A stretch of DNA of 64,000 nt from Marinobacter sp. ANT_B65 (GCF_002407605.1 NZ_NXGV01000001.1:1988022-2052021), one strand, 5' to 3'; numbered from the stretch's first letter, positions 51,020-61,094 are shown. Notes: generated by a model not told the origin, from the sequence alone. A program made the numbers and translations.

Positions 51020-52459
51020 TCAACCTGCATCCTGTTCTGACTCAGGATCAGCTATCCCGCCACCTAACACCCTGTATAGCGTGATACGGTTATCAAGATC
51101 TGCTTGCCGGGTCGTAATCAGCGATTGTTGTGCGCTATACAGTGTTCGCTGTGCTTCCAGTGTGCTTTGAAAGCTATCCACACCATTCTTATAGAGCGCC
51201 CGGGATAATTGGTAACTGCGGTTTGCCGCCGCTACCAGAGCTGCCTCTGCATCGAGCTGTTCTTGTATCGTCGCTCTGCGTGCTAGTGCGTCAGCTACCT
51301 CAGAAAAGGCAGTCTGAACGGCATACTCGTATGCCGCAAGTTGTTTACGTTGCTGCGCTTCGCTGTAAGCGAGGCCGGCATCATTGGCACCGTTATCAAA
51401 GATTGGCAGGGTCAAACCTGGAGCAATAGTCCAGATGCTGCTGGCACCACCGCTGAAAATATCAGCTAATACTGAGCTGGCGAGACCACCGGTTGTGGTT
51501 AATGACAATGAAGGAAAAAATGCCGCCCGGGCAGCCCCTATATTGGCATTGGCAGATTTCAGGCTATGCTCTGCGGCCAGCACATCCGGGCGCTGCAGCA
51601 GTAGAGTGGATGACAAGCCCGCGGGGACATCGGCCACCAGGGATGTGCTATCAGGTAGCGCATTGGGAAGCAGGCTGCCATCAAACTGCGAACCAACCAG
51701 CAGGTGCAAGGCATTAAGATCCTGATTCACCTGTGTTGTGTACAGGGCAATATCTGAGCGGGCACTGTGATATATGGTTTCAGCGTTGGCCAGATCGATC
51801 CGGGAATCGACGCCAAAGGTTAAACGCTGCCGGGTAATATCCATGGCGTTCTGAGCATTGCTTTGAGTTTCCCGGGCTAAACTCAAAGTGCTTTTATCAG
51901 CAGCCAGGGTTAGCCAGGCATTGGCGATCTCACTGACAAGTGCAATCTGTGCTGCTTTTGCGGTTTCTGCACTGGCTAAATATGCTTCCATCTGGGCATC
52001 GCTCAGACTTCGGTTTTTCCCGAATAAGTCAATTTCGTAACTGCTTAACCCCACCTCCGCTTCATAAGATGAGCTTGTTCTTCCCGACGATCTGCTGCGC
52101 GTTCCGTTCAGCCCCGCATCAATTTGAGGTAACAGGTCAGCCCGTTGGATACGGTAAGTAGCCCGGGCAGCTTCAACATCAGCAAGGGTTTGGCGCAGGC
52201 TTCGGTTGTTGCTCAGAGCCAGCTCAATTATCCGGGTTAAACGGGTATCCTTGATAAAGTCCTGCCACGGCACCTCGGCAGCTTGTTGTGTCGATAAGCC
52301 GTGGGAACCTTCAACCGGTTGATTCTGCCATTCATTGGGGACGGGCAGTTCCGGACGGGTGTAGTCCGGAGCCAATGAACTGCAACCCGCGAGCAATACT
52401 GCTCCCGCGAGCGGCAGTAGTCTGAATTTACGCACTGTTCTAGCGGTTGTTTTAATCAT
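51020..52459 (-). CDS. RND outer-membrane factor (NodT/OprM-type lipoprotein)
   Basis: From the ATG at 52459 this is a 479-residue lipoprotein; ATG 52465 is two codons upstream and still possible, and the frame itself is open to 52549 inside the pump gene. The signal peptide ends LPLAGAVLLAGC, so the Cys is acylated. SSLAPDYTRPELPVPNEWQ follows. Two repeated halves of helical-barrel sequence are clear, as in OprM/TolC: ALSNNRSLRQTLADVEAAR, and the second half LLQRPDVLAAEHSLKSANAN, IGAARAAFFPSLSLT. It forms the trimeric exit duct. It overlaps the inner-membrane pump gene. Confidence 0.93.
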   Translation of the reverse strand: MIKTTARTVRKFRLLPLAGAVLLAGCSSLAPDYTRPELPVPNEWQNQPVEGSHGLSTQQAAEVPWQDFIKDTRLTRIIELALSNNRSLRQTLADVEAARATYRIQRADLLPQIDAGLNGTRSRSSGRTSSSYEAEVGLSSYEIDLFGKNRSLSDAQMEAYLASAETAKAAQIALVSEIANAWLTLAADKSTLSLARETQSNAQNAMDITRQRLTFGVDSRIDLANAETIYHSARSDIALYTTQVNQDLNALHLLVGSQFDGSLLPNALPDSTSLVADVPAGLSSTLLLQRPDVLAAEHSLKSANANIGAARAAFFPSLSLTTTGGLASSVLADIFSGGASSIWTIAPGLTLPIFDNGANDAGLAYSEAQQRKQLAAYEYAVQTAFSEVADALARRATIQEQLDAEAALVAAANRSYQLSRALYKNGVDSFQSTLEAQRTLYSAQQSLITTRQADLDNRITLYRVLGGGIADPESEQDAG

Positions 52460-55400
52460 GGCCATTTTCCCCTTTGCTTGCATCATCGGCGTATACCGGC
52501 CGTCTTTTCGGGAAAAGGCTACGGACCAGGACAAAGAACAAGGGTACAAAGAAAATTCCTAACAGAGTGGCTGTAAATGTGCCGCCGACAATACCGGTAC
52601 CAATGGATATACGACTATTGGCGCCGGCACCAGATGACATAGCCAGGGGCAAGGTGCCAAATATGAATGCCAGTGAGGTCATAAGAATCGGGCGTAAACG
52701 GAGTCTGGCTGCCTGTATTGCCGCGTCTATTAAAGACATGCCCCGTTGGTAGGATGTTTCCGCGAACTCCACAATCAGAATGGCATTTTTGGCTGCCAGA
52801 CCTATGGTGGTTAATAACGCAACCTGGAAGTAAATATCGTTTTCCAGCCCTCGCATAGTGGTGGCCAAAGCTGCACCCACCAGGCCAAGTGGGATAACCA
52901 GAATAACCGATAGCGGTACAGACCAGCTTTCATACAGGGCTGCCAGCGCAAGGAAAACCACCAGAATAGAGATCGCGTACAGCATCGTCGATTGGCCGCT
53001 GGAGAGTTTCTCCTGATAGGACAGACCACTCCACGCATAACTTAACTTACCCTGCCCGATCTCTTCAGCCAGACGCTCCATTTCCGCCATCGCCTGACCA
53101 GAGCTGACGCCACTGGCGGCTGCTCCCTGGATCTCATAGGAAGAAATACCGTTGAAGCGCGACAGACTTTGAGGCGAACTTGACCACGAGGCTGTACTGA
53201 AGGCGGAAAACGGCGTCATTGTTGTTTCGCCATCAACATTCTGACCGCGGACATGCCATTCGTTGAGATCTTCAGGCTTTGAGCGATACTGGGCATCACT
53301 CTCAATATAGACTTTTTTGACCCGGCCATTATTAATAAAGTCATTCACATAGGAGCCAGCCCAGGCAGAGGTTAAGGTATCTGCCACATCAGACAGAGAT
53401 AACCCCAGCGACGTTGCCTTGCCGCTGTCTATATCAATTTTGAGTTGAGGCGTTTCGCTGAGAGCTCCCTCCCGGATTGCCGTCAGCAAACTGCTTTGCC
53501 GTGCTTGTACCAGTAGTTCATTTTTTAATGCCGTTAATTCTGCACGAGTTGTACCGGCGGCAGCCTGCAGCTCAAAGGTAAAACCATCACTCTGGCCCAG
53601 CCCTCGTATCACCGGTTGCGACATGGCAAAAACATTGGCATCACGAATGGATGACAGGTTTTTATTCATCCTCTGAATCAGAGCATCAGCACTTTGATCA
53701 TCCTCGGTACGCTCATCCCAGGGTTTAAGTGACACGAAACCCATGCCGGCATTCTGGCCGCTACCTGAGAAATTAAAACCGGAAATAGAGAAGGCACGGA
53801 TAACTATGTCGGCTTCCTCTTCTGCAAGATATTCTTCAATCTGTTCGCCTACGGCCCGGGTGCGTTTAATCGATGCACCAGCCGGCAGACTGACCTGGAA
53901 CATGGTACTGCCCTGGTCTTCCTGCGGTAAAAAGCTGGTTGGTAAACGTACAATGAGTACGCCCAATATCACAACAATCACGCCGTACACCAGAACCCAA
54001 CGTATTTTACGAGTGATGATACCTTGCACATGACCGGTGTAGGAGGCGGTCATACGATCAAATGCACGGTTAAAACCAGCAAAAAAACCTTTGCCGTTAC
54101 TGCTGTGTTCAGTTTTTGTTAGCAGACTGGCGCATAAGGTTGGGCTAAGAGTAAGGGCCACAATAACCGACAAGGTCATGGAGGAAACAATGGCGATGGA
54201 GAACTGCTTATAGATAACCCCGGTAGATCCGCCAAAAAAGGCCATGGGTAAAAAGACCGCTGATAATACGACTGCAATACCGACCAGCGCACTACTGATC
54301 TCTGACATGGATTCTATAGTGGCATCCCGCGGTGAGAGGTTCTTCTCTCGCATTAAACGTTCGACGTTTTCTACCACTACAATGGCATCATCCACGAGCA
54401 ACCCAATGGACAGGACAATACCAAACATTGTCAGGGTATTAATTGAAAAGCCAAAGGCTGACAAGACACCAAAGGTACCTAATAAAACGACAGGTACAGC
54501 GATAGCAGGAATCAAGGTTGCCCGCCAGTTCTGTAAGAACAGCCACATTACAAGCACAACCAGTACGATCGCCTCAGCGAGGGTTTGTACCACTTCACTG
54601 ATGGATATTTTAATGAAAGCGGTACTGTCCCGCGGGAAGGTAACTTCGTAACCGTCAGGCAGACTCTGCTCTAATTCAGCTACTTTATCTTTTACACGGG
54701 TAGCCGTATCAAGGGCGTTAGCGCCGGGGGACAACATAACAGCAATCCCTGACGCAGGATGGCCGTTTAAGCGGGGAATCACATCGTAACTTTCACTGCC
54801 GATCTCAACCCGGGCGAGATCACTCAAGAGAACATTTGCACCTGATGCATTGTATTTGATGATGATGTTGCGGAACTCTTCCGGTGTGGACATCATCGAT
54901 TGTGCAGTAACTGTGGCATTGAGTTCCTGATTGGCTAATGCGGGCATTGCACCTATCTTACCCGCAGGTACCTGGACGTTCTGCGCAGACAAGGCGCTGA
55001 TAATGTCAGAAGGCATTAACTCATATGCGGCCAGTTTTGTTGGATCCAGCCAGATCCGCATCGCGTATTTTGCGCCAAATACACGCACATCACCGACGCC
55101 CTCTATACGCGCTATGCTGTCTGACATGTTAGAGGAAATGTAATCAGCAATATCAAATGCGTTCGCCTGGTCGGTGGAGTCATAAAGCGCGGTAACCAAC
55201 AGGAAGTCTGAGTTCGACTTGGTTACAGTCACACCTTGAGACTGAACAGAGTCAGGAAGACGCGAGTTGATCTGCTGAACCTTATTCTGCACCTGGACCT
55301 GAGCGTAATCAGGGTCAGTACCTTCTTCAAAGGTAATATTGATCTCCGCACTGCCATCAGCAGTACTGGATGATGAAAAATACAACAACCCATCAAGGCC

Positions 55401-55613
55401 AGTCAGCTGCTGCTCCAGTATCTGGGTGACACTGTTTTCAACGGTTTCCGCATCAGCTCCGGTATAGGTGGTTTTCACACTGATAACGGGGGGAGCAACA
55501 CTGGGGTATTGAGCGACGGGTAGCGACATAATGGACGCAATACCAGTCAGCATGATAACGATTGAAATTACCCATGCAAAAACAGGCCGGTCAATAAAGA
55601 AGCGGGAAAACAT
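52452..55613 (-). CDS. RND efflux pump inner-membrane subunit (HAE1/AcrB family)
   Basis: This 1053-residue protein is of the AcrB/MexB family. TM1 is FFIDRPVFAWVISIVIMLTG. The porter-domain pattern is SLPVAQYPSVAPPVISVKTT, and the proton-relay region in TM4 is GLLVDDAIVVVENVERLM. A second repeat half begins FNRAFDRMTASYTGHVQGI and includes IGLAAKNAILIVEFA. It drives drug/proton antiport across the envelope together with the flanking adaptor (55617) and outer-membrane gene. Confidence 0.96.
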   Translation of the reverse strand: MFSRFFIDRPVFAWVISIVIMLTGIASIMSLPVAQYPSVAPPVISVKTTYTGADAETVENSVTQILEQQLTGLDGLLYFSSSSTADGSAEINITFEEGTDPDYAQVQVQNKVQQINSRLPDSVQSQGVTVTKSNSDFLLVTALYDSTDQANAFDIADYISSNMSDSIARIEGVGDVRVFGAKYAMRIWLDPTKLAAYELMPSDIISALSAQNVQVPAGKIGAMPALANQELNATVTAQSMMSTPEEFRNIIIKYNASGANVLLSDLARVEIGSESYDVIPRLNGHPASGIAVMLSPGANALDTATRVKDKVAELEQSLPDGYEVTFPRDSTAFIKISISEVVQTLAEAIVLVVLVMWLFLQNWRATLIPAIAVPVVLLGTFGVLSAFGFSINTLTMFGIVLSIGLLVDDAIVVVENVERLMREKNLSPRDATIESMSEISSALVGIAVVLSAVFLPMAFFGGSTGVIYKQFSIAIVSSMTLSVIVALTLSPTLCASLLTKTEHSSNGKGFFAGFNRAFDRMTASYTGHVQGIITRKIRWVLVYGVIVVILGVLIVRLPTSFLPQEDQGSTMFQVSLPAGASIKRTRAVGEQIEEYLAEEEADIVIRAFSISGFNFSGSGQNAGMGFVSLKPWDERTEDDQSADALIQRMNKNLSSIRDANVFAMSQPVIRGLGQSDGFTFELQAAAGTTRAELTALKNELLVQARQSSLLTAIREGALSETPQLKIDIDSGKATSLGLSLSDVADTLTSAWAGSYVNDFINNGRVKKVYIESDAQYRSKPEDLNEWHVRGQNVDGETTMTPFSAFSTASWSSSPQSLSRFNGISSYEIQGAAASGVSSGQAMAEMERLAEEIGQGKLSYAWSGLSYQEKLSSGQSTMLYAISILVVFLALAALYESWSVPLSVILVIPLGLVGAALATTMRGLENDIYFQVALLTTIGLAAKNAILIVEFAETSYQRGMSLIDAAIQAARLRLRPILMTSLAFIFGTLPLAMSSGAGANSRISIGTGIVGGTFTATLLGIFFVPLFFVLVRSLFPKRRPVYADDASKGENGHD

Positions 55614-55616
55614 AAG

Positions 55617-56807
55617 TTATACCCCTCCCTGGGAGAATGGCTCATCACTTTGGGGCTCTGTCACTGTGACCATTGCGCCAGAGCTATTCATTTCCACCAG
55701 AATGGGGGTTACTTCACTACCAGCGCGGACTTTGTCAGAGCCTTCCACCAGGAGCCTGTCATTCAAAGACAAGCCACTGGTGATAACCCATTTGTTTTCG
55801 ACGGCAGCACTGGTTTCCACTATGCGCTTCTCTACCCGGTTACTATCATCAATTACATAAGCGTAAGCCTGACCATCGGCAGCCCGGTGAATGCCTTGCT
55901 GGGGAACCACAATGGCGCCCTCGTTGACTGCTTCATTTACCTGGGTACGTACAAACATTCCAGGTAGCAATAAACCATCAGGGTTCGGAAACTCGGCCCG
56001 TAGAGTGACAGAGCCGGTTGACGCATCTACGGATACCTCTTGTACTTTTAATCGGCCTTCGTGATCGTATTCACTGCCATCTTCCAGAGTAAGTCTGACA
56101 GCAGCCGAGCCCTGGCTGACCGCTTTTTCATTTATCAGCTGGCGCAGTTTCAACAGCTCGGAACTTCTTTGAGTCATATCAACATAGATTGGGTTCAGGG
56201 TTTGGATAGTCGCCAGTGCAGAGGATTGTTGCGCTGTAACCAAAGCGCCTTTGGTGACACTGGAGATTCCTATATGCCCGGATATAGGCGCTTTAACTCT
56301 GGTATATTCAAGATTGATCGAGGCTGTTTCCAGGGCGGCTGTATATTTTTCTATATTGGCCTTTGCCTCTAAATAAGCAGCATGGGCATCGTCAGCATCC
56401 TGCTGGGAAATTCCTTCAACCTTAATCAGCTTTGCATACCGGTCGTCTTTCAGTTTTGCTGTTTCAAGCGAAGCCTGAGCGCTATTCAAATTCGCTTTGG
56501 CTTCATTGTAGGCCGCCTGAAAAGTTGCAGGATCGATCTGGTATAGCAACTGCCCTTCTTCAACAATGCTGCCCTCCTCAAACAGGCGCTCCTGAACAAT
56601 TCCGCTGACCTGAGGACGTACTTCCGCTATCTGCGACGCGACAACACGAGCCTGCATTTTTGCATCAATCTGGTGCGTAGCTGTGGCGACCTTGATGTAG
56701 GAGACAGAAGGGACCTGTGCACTTATCGCTGGGCTGCTCTCTTGTTGGCAACCACTGAGAAAAGCCGTTAAAAGCACGAGTCCTCCGATGCAGCGTGAGA
56801 ATTTCAT
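55617..56807 (-). CDS. RND efflux periplasmic adaptor (AcrA/MexA-type lipoprotein)
   Basis: From the ATG at 56807 (AAGGAA upstream) the product is 396 residues. The lipoprotein signal ends LLTAFLSGC. Then come the barrel-sandwich strand RVVASQIAEVRPQVSGIVQE, RLFEEGSIVEEGQLLYQIDP, the coiled-coil hairpin (about 90-160), ISGHIGISSVTKGALVTAQ and the C-terminal membrane-proximal domain (NEGAIVVPQQGIHRAADGQA). It links the pump to the outer-membrane duct. It is the first gene of the operon. Confidence 0.95.
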   Translation of the reverse strand: MKFSRCIGGLVLLTAFLSGCQQESSPAISAQVPSVSYIKVATATHQIDAKMQARVVASQIAEVRPQVSGIVQERLFEEGSIVEEGQLLYQIDPATFQAAYNEAKANLNSAQASLETAKLKDDRYAKLIKVEGISQQDADDAHAAYLEAKANIEKYTAALETASINLEYTRVKAPISGHIGISSVTKGALVTAQQSSALATIQTLNPIYVDMTQRSSELLKLRQLINEKAVSQGSAAVRLTLEDGSEYDHEGRLKVQEVSVDASTGSVTLRAEFPNPDGLLLPGMFVRTQVNEAVNEGAIVVPQQGIHRAADGQAYAYVIDDSNRVEKRIVETSAAVENKWVITSGLSLNDRLLVEGSDKVRAGSEVTPILVEMNSSGAMVTVTEPQSDEPFSQGGV

Positions 56808-56927
56808 GGCAGAACGTTCCTTGATGAGTGATGAAAGACGAGGCTTCAGACAACAGAGTATTCGCACGATTTACAGACAGGCGAACACAGATACACCTCT
56901 ACTGCAGAGCAAAATAACAAGGCCACG

Positions 56928-56960
56928 GTTAAATCAGGGTTAAATCAGAGTTAACACATC
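56928..56960 (-). promoter_or_regulatory. Three 11-bp-phased direct repeats, probable response-regulator site
   Basis: On the + strand GTTAAATCAGG (56928-56938) is followed at once by GTTAAATCAGA (56939-56949) and GTTAACACATC (56950-56960). Core spacing is exactly 11 bases, one helix turn. This tandem arrangement is the standard target of OmpR/PhoB-family dimers. The repeats lie about 120 bases upstream of the adaptor ATG on the minus strand, and about 130 bases from the ATG of the divergent gene at 57090. The operon's own regulator (50281-50964) is the natural candidate. Confidence 0.6.
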
Positions 56961-57089
56961 GTTTTGCCAGTGATACCTTTTGCTCACGGCAAACCTATAG
57001 GCTCTAATGGAGCTGCCTCAGAACTGTTCAGGGGCGCAGAGGTTGAGTGACAACCGGGTTACAGCAGCACTATATTTGTAGGGATTGCC

Positions 57090-57713
57090 ATGTTTTCTGA
57101 CTTTCTGGATCTCGATGCTACCTATCCCGCTGAGCTGAGAGATTTCCGCGAGTGGCATAAAGGAACCCCGTATTTCGGATTCTGGGCAGTCGAAGTGTCA
57201 AACCCCGCCTGCCTGAACAAAATAGAGATGTATCAGGAGCACCTGTCGGATGAATTGCATGGGGGCTATGCGCGTCAGCCCCATATCACCCTGGCGCCAG
57301 CAGGGCTGCTTGCGGATAATCATCTCCCCCGGGATTCGGTAGCGAGGCAGGTTGAGCAGCTAAAAAAACGCTCTTTCAGAGCTTTTCCCTTGCAGCTATC
57401 CGGCTGCAACAGCTTTGCTGTCTGCCCTTACCTTCAGATTCGGGATCCTTTGGGAAACCTGGATCACATACGCGAGTGCCTGGGTAGTATTGCTGAAGCA
57501 GACAACGCAAGTGGGTACACCCCGCACGTCACCCTCGGTTTTTATAACCAGGCCTATAACCCGGCCGACATCGTTGAAAAGATCGCTGAGATCCGTTCAT
57601 ACGATATCAGCTTCATGGCTACCGAAATCGTGTTCGCACAATACGAAACCAGAGACGTTCAAGGCCCTTATCAGGTTCTGCATCGCATCAGATTAAGCAG
57701 CCCTGATGCGTAA
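57090..57713 (+). CDS. 2H phosphoesterase-like protein (2'-5' RNA ligase family)
   Basis: This 207-residue protein shows the two HxT/S motifs of the 2H superfamily in the right spacing: PHITLAPAG (residue ~69) and PHVTLGFY (residue ~146). Both lie in typical strands. These enzymes hydrolyse or ligate 2',3'-cyclic and related nucleotides. The N-terminal 50 residues (YFGFWAVEVSNPACLNKIEM) form the first strand and helix. The real substrate cannot be told. GGGATTG gives only a weak ribosome-binding site. Confidence 0.8.
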   Translation: MFSDFLDLDATYPAELRDFREWHKGTPYFGFWAVEVSNPACLNKIEMYQEHLSDELHGGYARQPHITLAPAGLLADNHLPRDSVARQVEQLKKRSFRAFPLQLSGCNSFAVCPYLQIRDPLGNLDHIRECLGSIAEADNASGYTPHVTLGFYNQAYNPADIVEKIAEIRSYDISFMATEIVFAQYETRDVQGPYQVLHRIRLSSPDA

Positions 57714-57739
57714 ACCACCCCTTCAGCGTGCCCATCGCT

Positions 57740-58705
57740 TCAGGAGTATTGAGCTTTCCGGGCATACGCTTTCATGGCCCAGAGCACACCAGACACCAGC
57801 AATACAATCGCAACCGCTTCTACAGGCCTCGGCAGCCGGCTGCTGTAGGCAAAACCATAGAGCAAGGCAAACACCGGTTCGAATACGAATACCTGGCCCG
57901 TCAATGACAGTGGCAAGCGCCTCGATGCGGCATTCCAGAACAGGTTTGCGATCACTGAGCCCCCCACTCCGATGCCGATGCTGACGGCCCAGAACAGGGT
58001 CCAGTCCTTATCATCCGCTACAACTGCAGCTGGAGTTGAAGGTGAACCGTTTAACCAAATGAATGCGGCAAGCCCCAGAGCCCAGACACCGGCACTGACC
58101 CCTGTCAGATAGCACCAACTCCCACTCGACATATCAGGACGGCACTTCAAAGCACGGGCGTTCAGCACGGTATAGATACTCCAGCTGGCAAGTGCGCCGA
58201 ACGCCATTAGCAAGCCGGTCAGAGACTGGCTTGTAGACTGGGACTGTCCACCACCCGCTCGTAACGCATCCACGTTGATGAAGACAATCCCGAGCACGAT
58301 GATCAGAAGCGGCCCGGCAAGCGCCGAGAGCGGCAGACTGTCTTTGTCAGACCGCCCCAGCAGCGTAACCACAACGGGCGCCATACCTACCACCAGTGAA
58401 GCGGGGCCTATACCCACCTGTTGAATGGATCCGGCCAACAGGGCGAAAAAAACCACATTCCCGAACGCACCAAGCAATAACAACAGGCCTGCATCCCGCA
58501 GAGAGAGTGTTCGGCTGATTGAGCGAAACGACGGCGCGATAAGCAATGCAGATGCCACGCCGAAAACCAGAAACCGGCCTGCGGCAATTTCCAGTGCCGA
58601 GAATGACGTCAGGATCAGAGGGCTCAAAAAAACCAGGCCCCAGAAAGCACCCGCTGCTGCCCCGAATAAAACCCCTGTACGAATCATCAAACGCCCCTGT
58701 GACAT
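57740..58705 (-). CDS. DMT-superfamily (EamA) transporter
   Basis: This 321-residue protein has ten predicted helices in two EamA repeats. The start GVLFGAAAGAFWGLVFLSPL and the second-repeat region LSLTGQVFVFEPVFALLYGF are typical, and the last helix is VLLVSGVLWAMKAYARK. The role is export or uptake of a small metabolite; the substrate cannot be predicted. It is divergent from a GcvA-like LysR gene, which probably controls it. Confidence 0.9.
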   Translation of the reverse strand: MSQGRLMIRTGVLFGAAAGAFWGLVFLSPLILTSFSALEIAAGRFLVFGVASALLIAPSFRSISRTLSLRDAGLLLLLGAFGNVVFFALLAGSIQQVGIGPASLVVGMAPVVVTLLGRSDKDSLPLSALAGPLLIIVLGIVFINVDALRAGGGQSQSTSQSLTGLLMAFGALASWSIYTVLNARALKCRPDMSSGSWCYLTGVSAGVWALGLAAFIWLNGSPSTPAAVVADDKDWTLFWAVSIGIGVGGSVIANLFWNAASRRLPLSLTGQVFVFEPVFALLYGFAYSSRLPRPVEAVAIVLLVSGVLWAMKAYARKAQYS

Positions 58706-58854
58706 ACGTAAATTGAGTCACCTACTCTAGAGCGGACAATGCCTTGCAACTAGCGATGTATCCGACTCAAGGTATTCCACTGCGGCATGACTGTTATTTT
58801 CGGGCGGTGTTAAGCACAATAGTCTTCAGCCCCTGAATCAGACACTCTGGATCT

Positions 58855-59811
58855 ATGAAAAAACTGAAACGGCTCCCGCCCATTCACTCGATTTCTGCCT
58901 TCGAATCCGTTGCCCGGAACGGGAGTTTCACCGCAGCTGCGGAAGAGCTCAACCTGGGGCAGAGTGCGGTCAGCAAGCAAATCAAAACACTGGAAGAACA
59001 CACCAAAACGCCTCTGTTCAGACGACATGCGCGGGGCGTGGAACTGACTGCGGCAGGAATGGAGCTGCTCAAGGCGGTTCAGCCCGCCCTGCTTCAGCTT
59101 TCAACGGGTATTGAAGAAGTCCGCCAGCATCACGATGCCAATACCGTCACTGTAATAGCTACTCACGCGGTGGCTCACTACTGGCTTTTCCCCCGCGTCA
59201 TAGCGTTTAATCGTGTGCATCCGGAGATTACCGTCAGTATCCGTTCAGACAATTCCATCAATGCCGCAAAGGTGACGGAGCACGACTTCGGCATACTTTA
59301 TGGCGAAGGCAGCTGGCCTTTCCTCGAAGCTACGCCCCTGTTCAAGGAATCTGTATATCCGGTATGCCACCCTGAACTGGCAGTGGAGGAGCCCCGGCAC
59401 CCCGAGGATTTAACACTCGCGCCGCTGATCGGACTGGATTCCACTGAGTGGGACTGCATAGGTTGGAAAGAATGGTTTCATAGCTTTGGCGTTGAGTACC
59501 AGCCGGCTCCGAATTCGCTGACCTTCAACCAGATTACCCTGGCTTATGAAGCCGCTCGCCAGGGCCTTGGTGTCGCTCTTGGCTGGCACTTTATGGTGGA
59601 AGACGATGTCCGCTCTGGCGCCCTCAAGCGGGTAGGTTCGTTTAGCTACATCTGCGGCAAACAGGATTATCTGGCTCATAAGGCTCACTCACCTTTGAAA
59701 TACTCAGCCCGGGTGTTCATGGAATGGCTTCTTGCCTCGTTGTCATTCCCGGCCGCCGGGCTCTCTGGAGAAACCCACATTCATACACCGACTTTGCAAG
59801 GAGTACGTTAA
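58855..59811 (+). CDS. LysR-family regulator (GcvA-like branch)
   Basis: This 318-residue protein has the HTH LPPIHSISAFESVARNGSFT, AAAEELNLGQSAVSKQIKTL, EEHTKTPLFRRHARGVELT, and an effector domain with GVALGWHFMVEDDVRSGAL near residue 245-262, as in GcvA/DsdC-like regulators. It is divergent from the EamA transporter over a 149-bp gap and followed after 4 bases by the NTF2-like gene, so both are likely targets or partners. Confidence 0.9.
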   Translation: MKKLKRLPPIHSISAFESVARNGSFTAAAEELNLGQSAVSKQIKTLEEHTKTPLFRRHARGVELTAAGMELLKAVQPALLQLSTGIEEVRQHHDANTVTVIATHAVAHYWLFPRVIAFNRVHPEITVSIRSDNSINAAKVTEHDFGILYGEGSWPFLEATPLFKESVYPVCHPELAVEEPRHPEDLTLAPLIGLDSTEWDCIGWKEWFHSFGVEYQPAPNSLTFNQITLAYEAARQGLGVALGWHFMVEDDVRSGALKRVGSFSYICGKQDYLAHKAHSPLKYSARVFMEWLLASLSFPAAGLSGETHIHTPTLQGVR

Positions 59812-59815
59812 GACC

Positions 59816-60166
59816 ATGCTCTCCCAATTGTTCCAGGCCATTGATAATCAGGATGCCACCGCCTTCGCCGATTTTCTGACAGAGGATTGCACTTTCTCTT
59901 TCGGCAATCAGCCTCCCGTTTGCGGCAAAGAGGCAGTGCGCGATTTTGTTGCAGGTTTCTTCTCCTCAATCGAAGCTGTGTCTCACAGCCTTCTGGAGTC
60001 CTGGGAGGTGACAAATGGCTCCATCTGCCAGGGTACAGTCAGGTATACCCGCAAGGATGGATCCACCCTTACGGTGCCTTTTGCAAACATTCTGAAACTC
60101 AGAGAAGGCCTGGTCAGCGACTATCGGATATTCGCTGATACCTCGGAGCTCTATCAGCAGGGATAA
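59816..60166 (+). CDS. NTF2-like (SnoaL-type) small protein
   Basis: From the ATG at 59816 (AAGGAG about 12 bases upstream; the frame opens earlier at 59732 inside the LysR gene) this is a 116-residue protein. The cone-shaped NTF2 pattern is clear: IDNQDATAFADFLTEDCTFS, FGNQPPVCGKEAVRDFVAGF, TRKDGSTLTVPFANILKL, REGLVSDYRIFAD. Such domains serve as enzymes (isomerase, cyclase) or binding proteins; no active-site set is obvious. It forms a likely operon with the LysR gene. Confidence 0.82.
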   Translation: MLSQLFQAIDNQDATAFADFLTEDCTFSFGNQPPVCGKEAVRDFVAGFFSSIEAVSHSLLESWEVTNGSICQGTVRYTRKDGSTLTVPFANILKLREGLVSDYRIFADTSELYQQG

Positions 60167-60184
60167 GCGTGCCTTTTCGGGGAC

Positions 60185-60943
60185 TCAGCGGGAAGCCAGG
60201 TCATCAAGAAAAGCCTGAATCCGCCCGGCGTTCGCACCCAGGTCGCTCTTCCCTACTCTCGATGCGGAACGCATGTCTACCTGTATCCCTGAACCGGTTT
60301 CAGTCATGCGGATAACTACATCATCTTTAAACCCGAACCAGCTGGTGGTTGCTGTGGCTTCAAGGGTATTTGCAGTGGCCCCTGCAAGCTCCCACCCTCG
60401 CGCCTGAATGAGGGCTTTTGCCGAATCCATGGCACTGGCCAGTGATACATCGAGGGTAATGGATTTCAGCTGAGGGTAAGCCGCCTGTTGCAGGCGTGCC
60501 GTTTCTGCACCCGGATATTCCACCTCGTTAGGCGCTTCCTTTCGGGCTGCAGCAAGCAAGGTAAAGGCTGGCGGCGTTTCCACGTCGGTCGTAATGTCGT
60601 GTATGGGTGGCACAGTCTGGGCCTTGTGCTTCATTTCCATGGGCACCGCGATCATAAAGAACACCGCCACACTAACCAGTAAACCCACAATGGCCGGACG
60701 CCATCGGCGGGACCGTCCGGAAACCACCATTGTAATCAGCCCCAGTGCAGCCGCTCCCAGAGCTACCTGTGCGCCCTGGCGCAGCATCCCGAAAGACGTT
60801 CCCAGGCTTATCCATTCTGCCTTGTAGGCAGGCCCTGCCAGCCCCATAAGCAACCCTGCCAGAACCAGAAGAGCTACGCCAAACCAGGCCGCAATGACTG
60901 GCCATTTTCCTCCACGGAGTGGCGAACGTGTTTGTACCGGCAT
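60185..60943 (-). CDS. DUF1499 membrane protein
   Basis: From the ATG at 60943 (AAAGGAAGAAG upstream) this is a 252-residue protein; an upstream in-frame ATG at 61015 is less supported. Three to four hydrophobic helices fill residues 10-110. A DUF1499 domain follows at the C-terminus: QAAYPQLKSITLDVSLASAM, ARGWELAGATANTLEATATT, SWFGFKDDVVIRMTETGSGI, VDMRSASRVGKSDLGANAGR. Function unknown. A degenerate copy of part of its gene lies at 6203-6373. Confidence 0.88.
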   Translation of the reverse strand: MPVQTRSPLRGGKWPVIAAWFGVALLVLAGLLMGLAGPAYKAEWISLGTSFGMLRQGAQVALGAAALGLITMVVSGRSRRWRPAIVGLLVSVAVFFMIAVPMEMKHKAQTVPPIHDITTDVETPPAFTLLAAARKEAPNEVEYPGAETARLQQAAYPQLKSITLDVSLASAMDSAKALIQARGWELAGATANTLEATATTSWFGFKDDVVIRMTETGSGIQVDMRSASRVGKSDLGANAGRIQAFLDDLASR

Positions 60944-61094
60944 ACTTCTTCCTTTTGCTGGGGGTCGTTTGAACAGGGAACGAGAATTTACGAGTTTACC
61001 ATTACGGACGCACACTTTAGCCCGATCACCAGTGGTTTGGTATGCTGTGGGCGGTATTTCTGTCGCAGCGTCAGTCTACGAAAACAAGGAAAAC

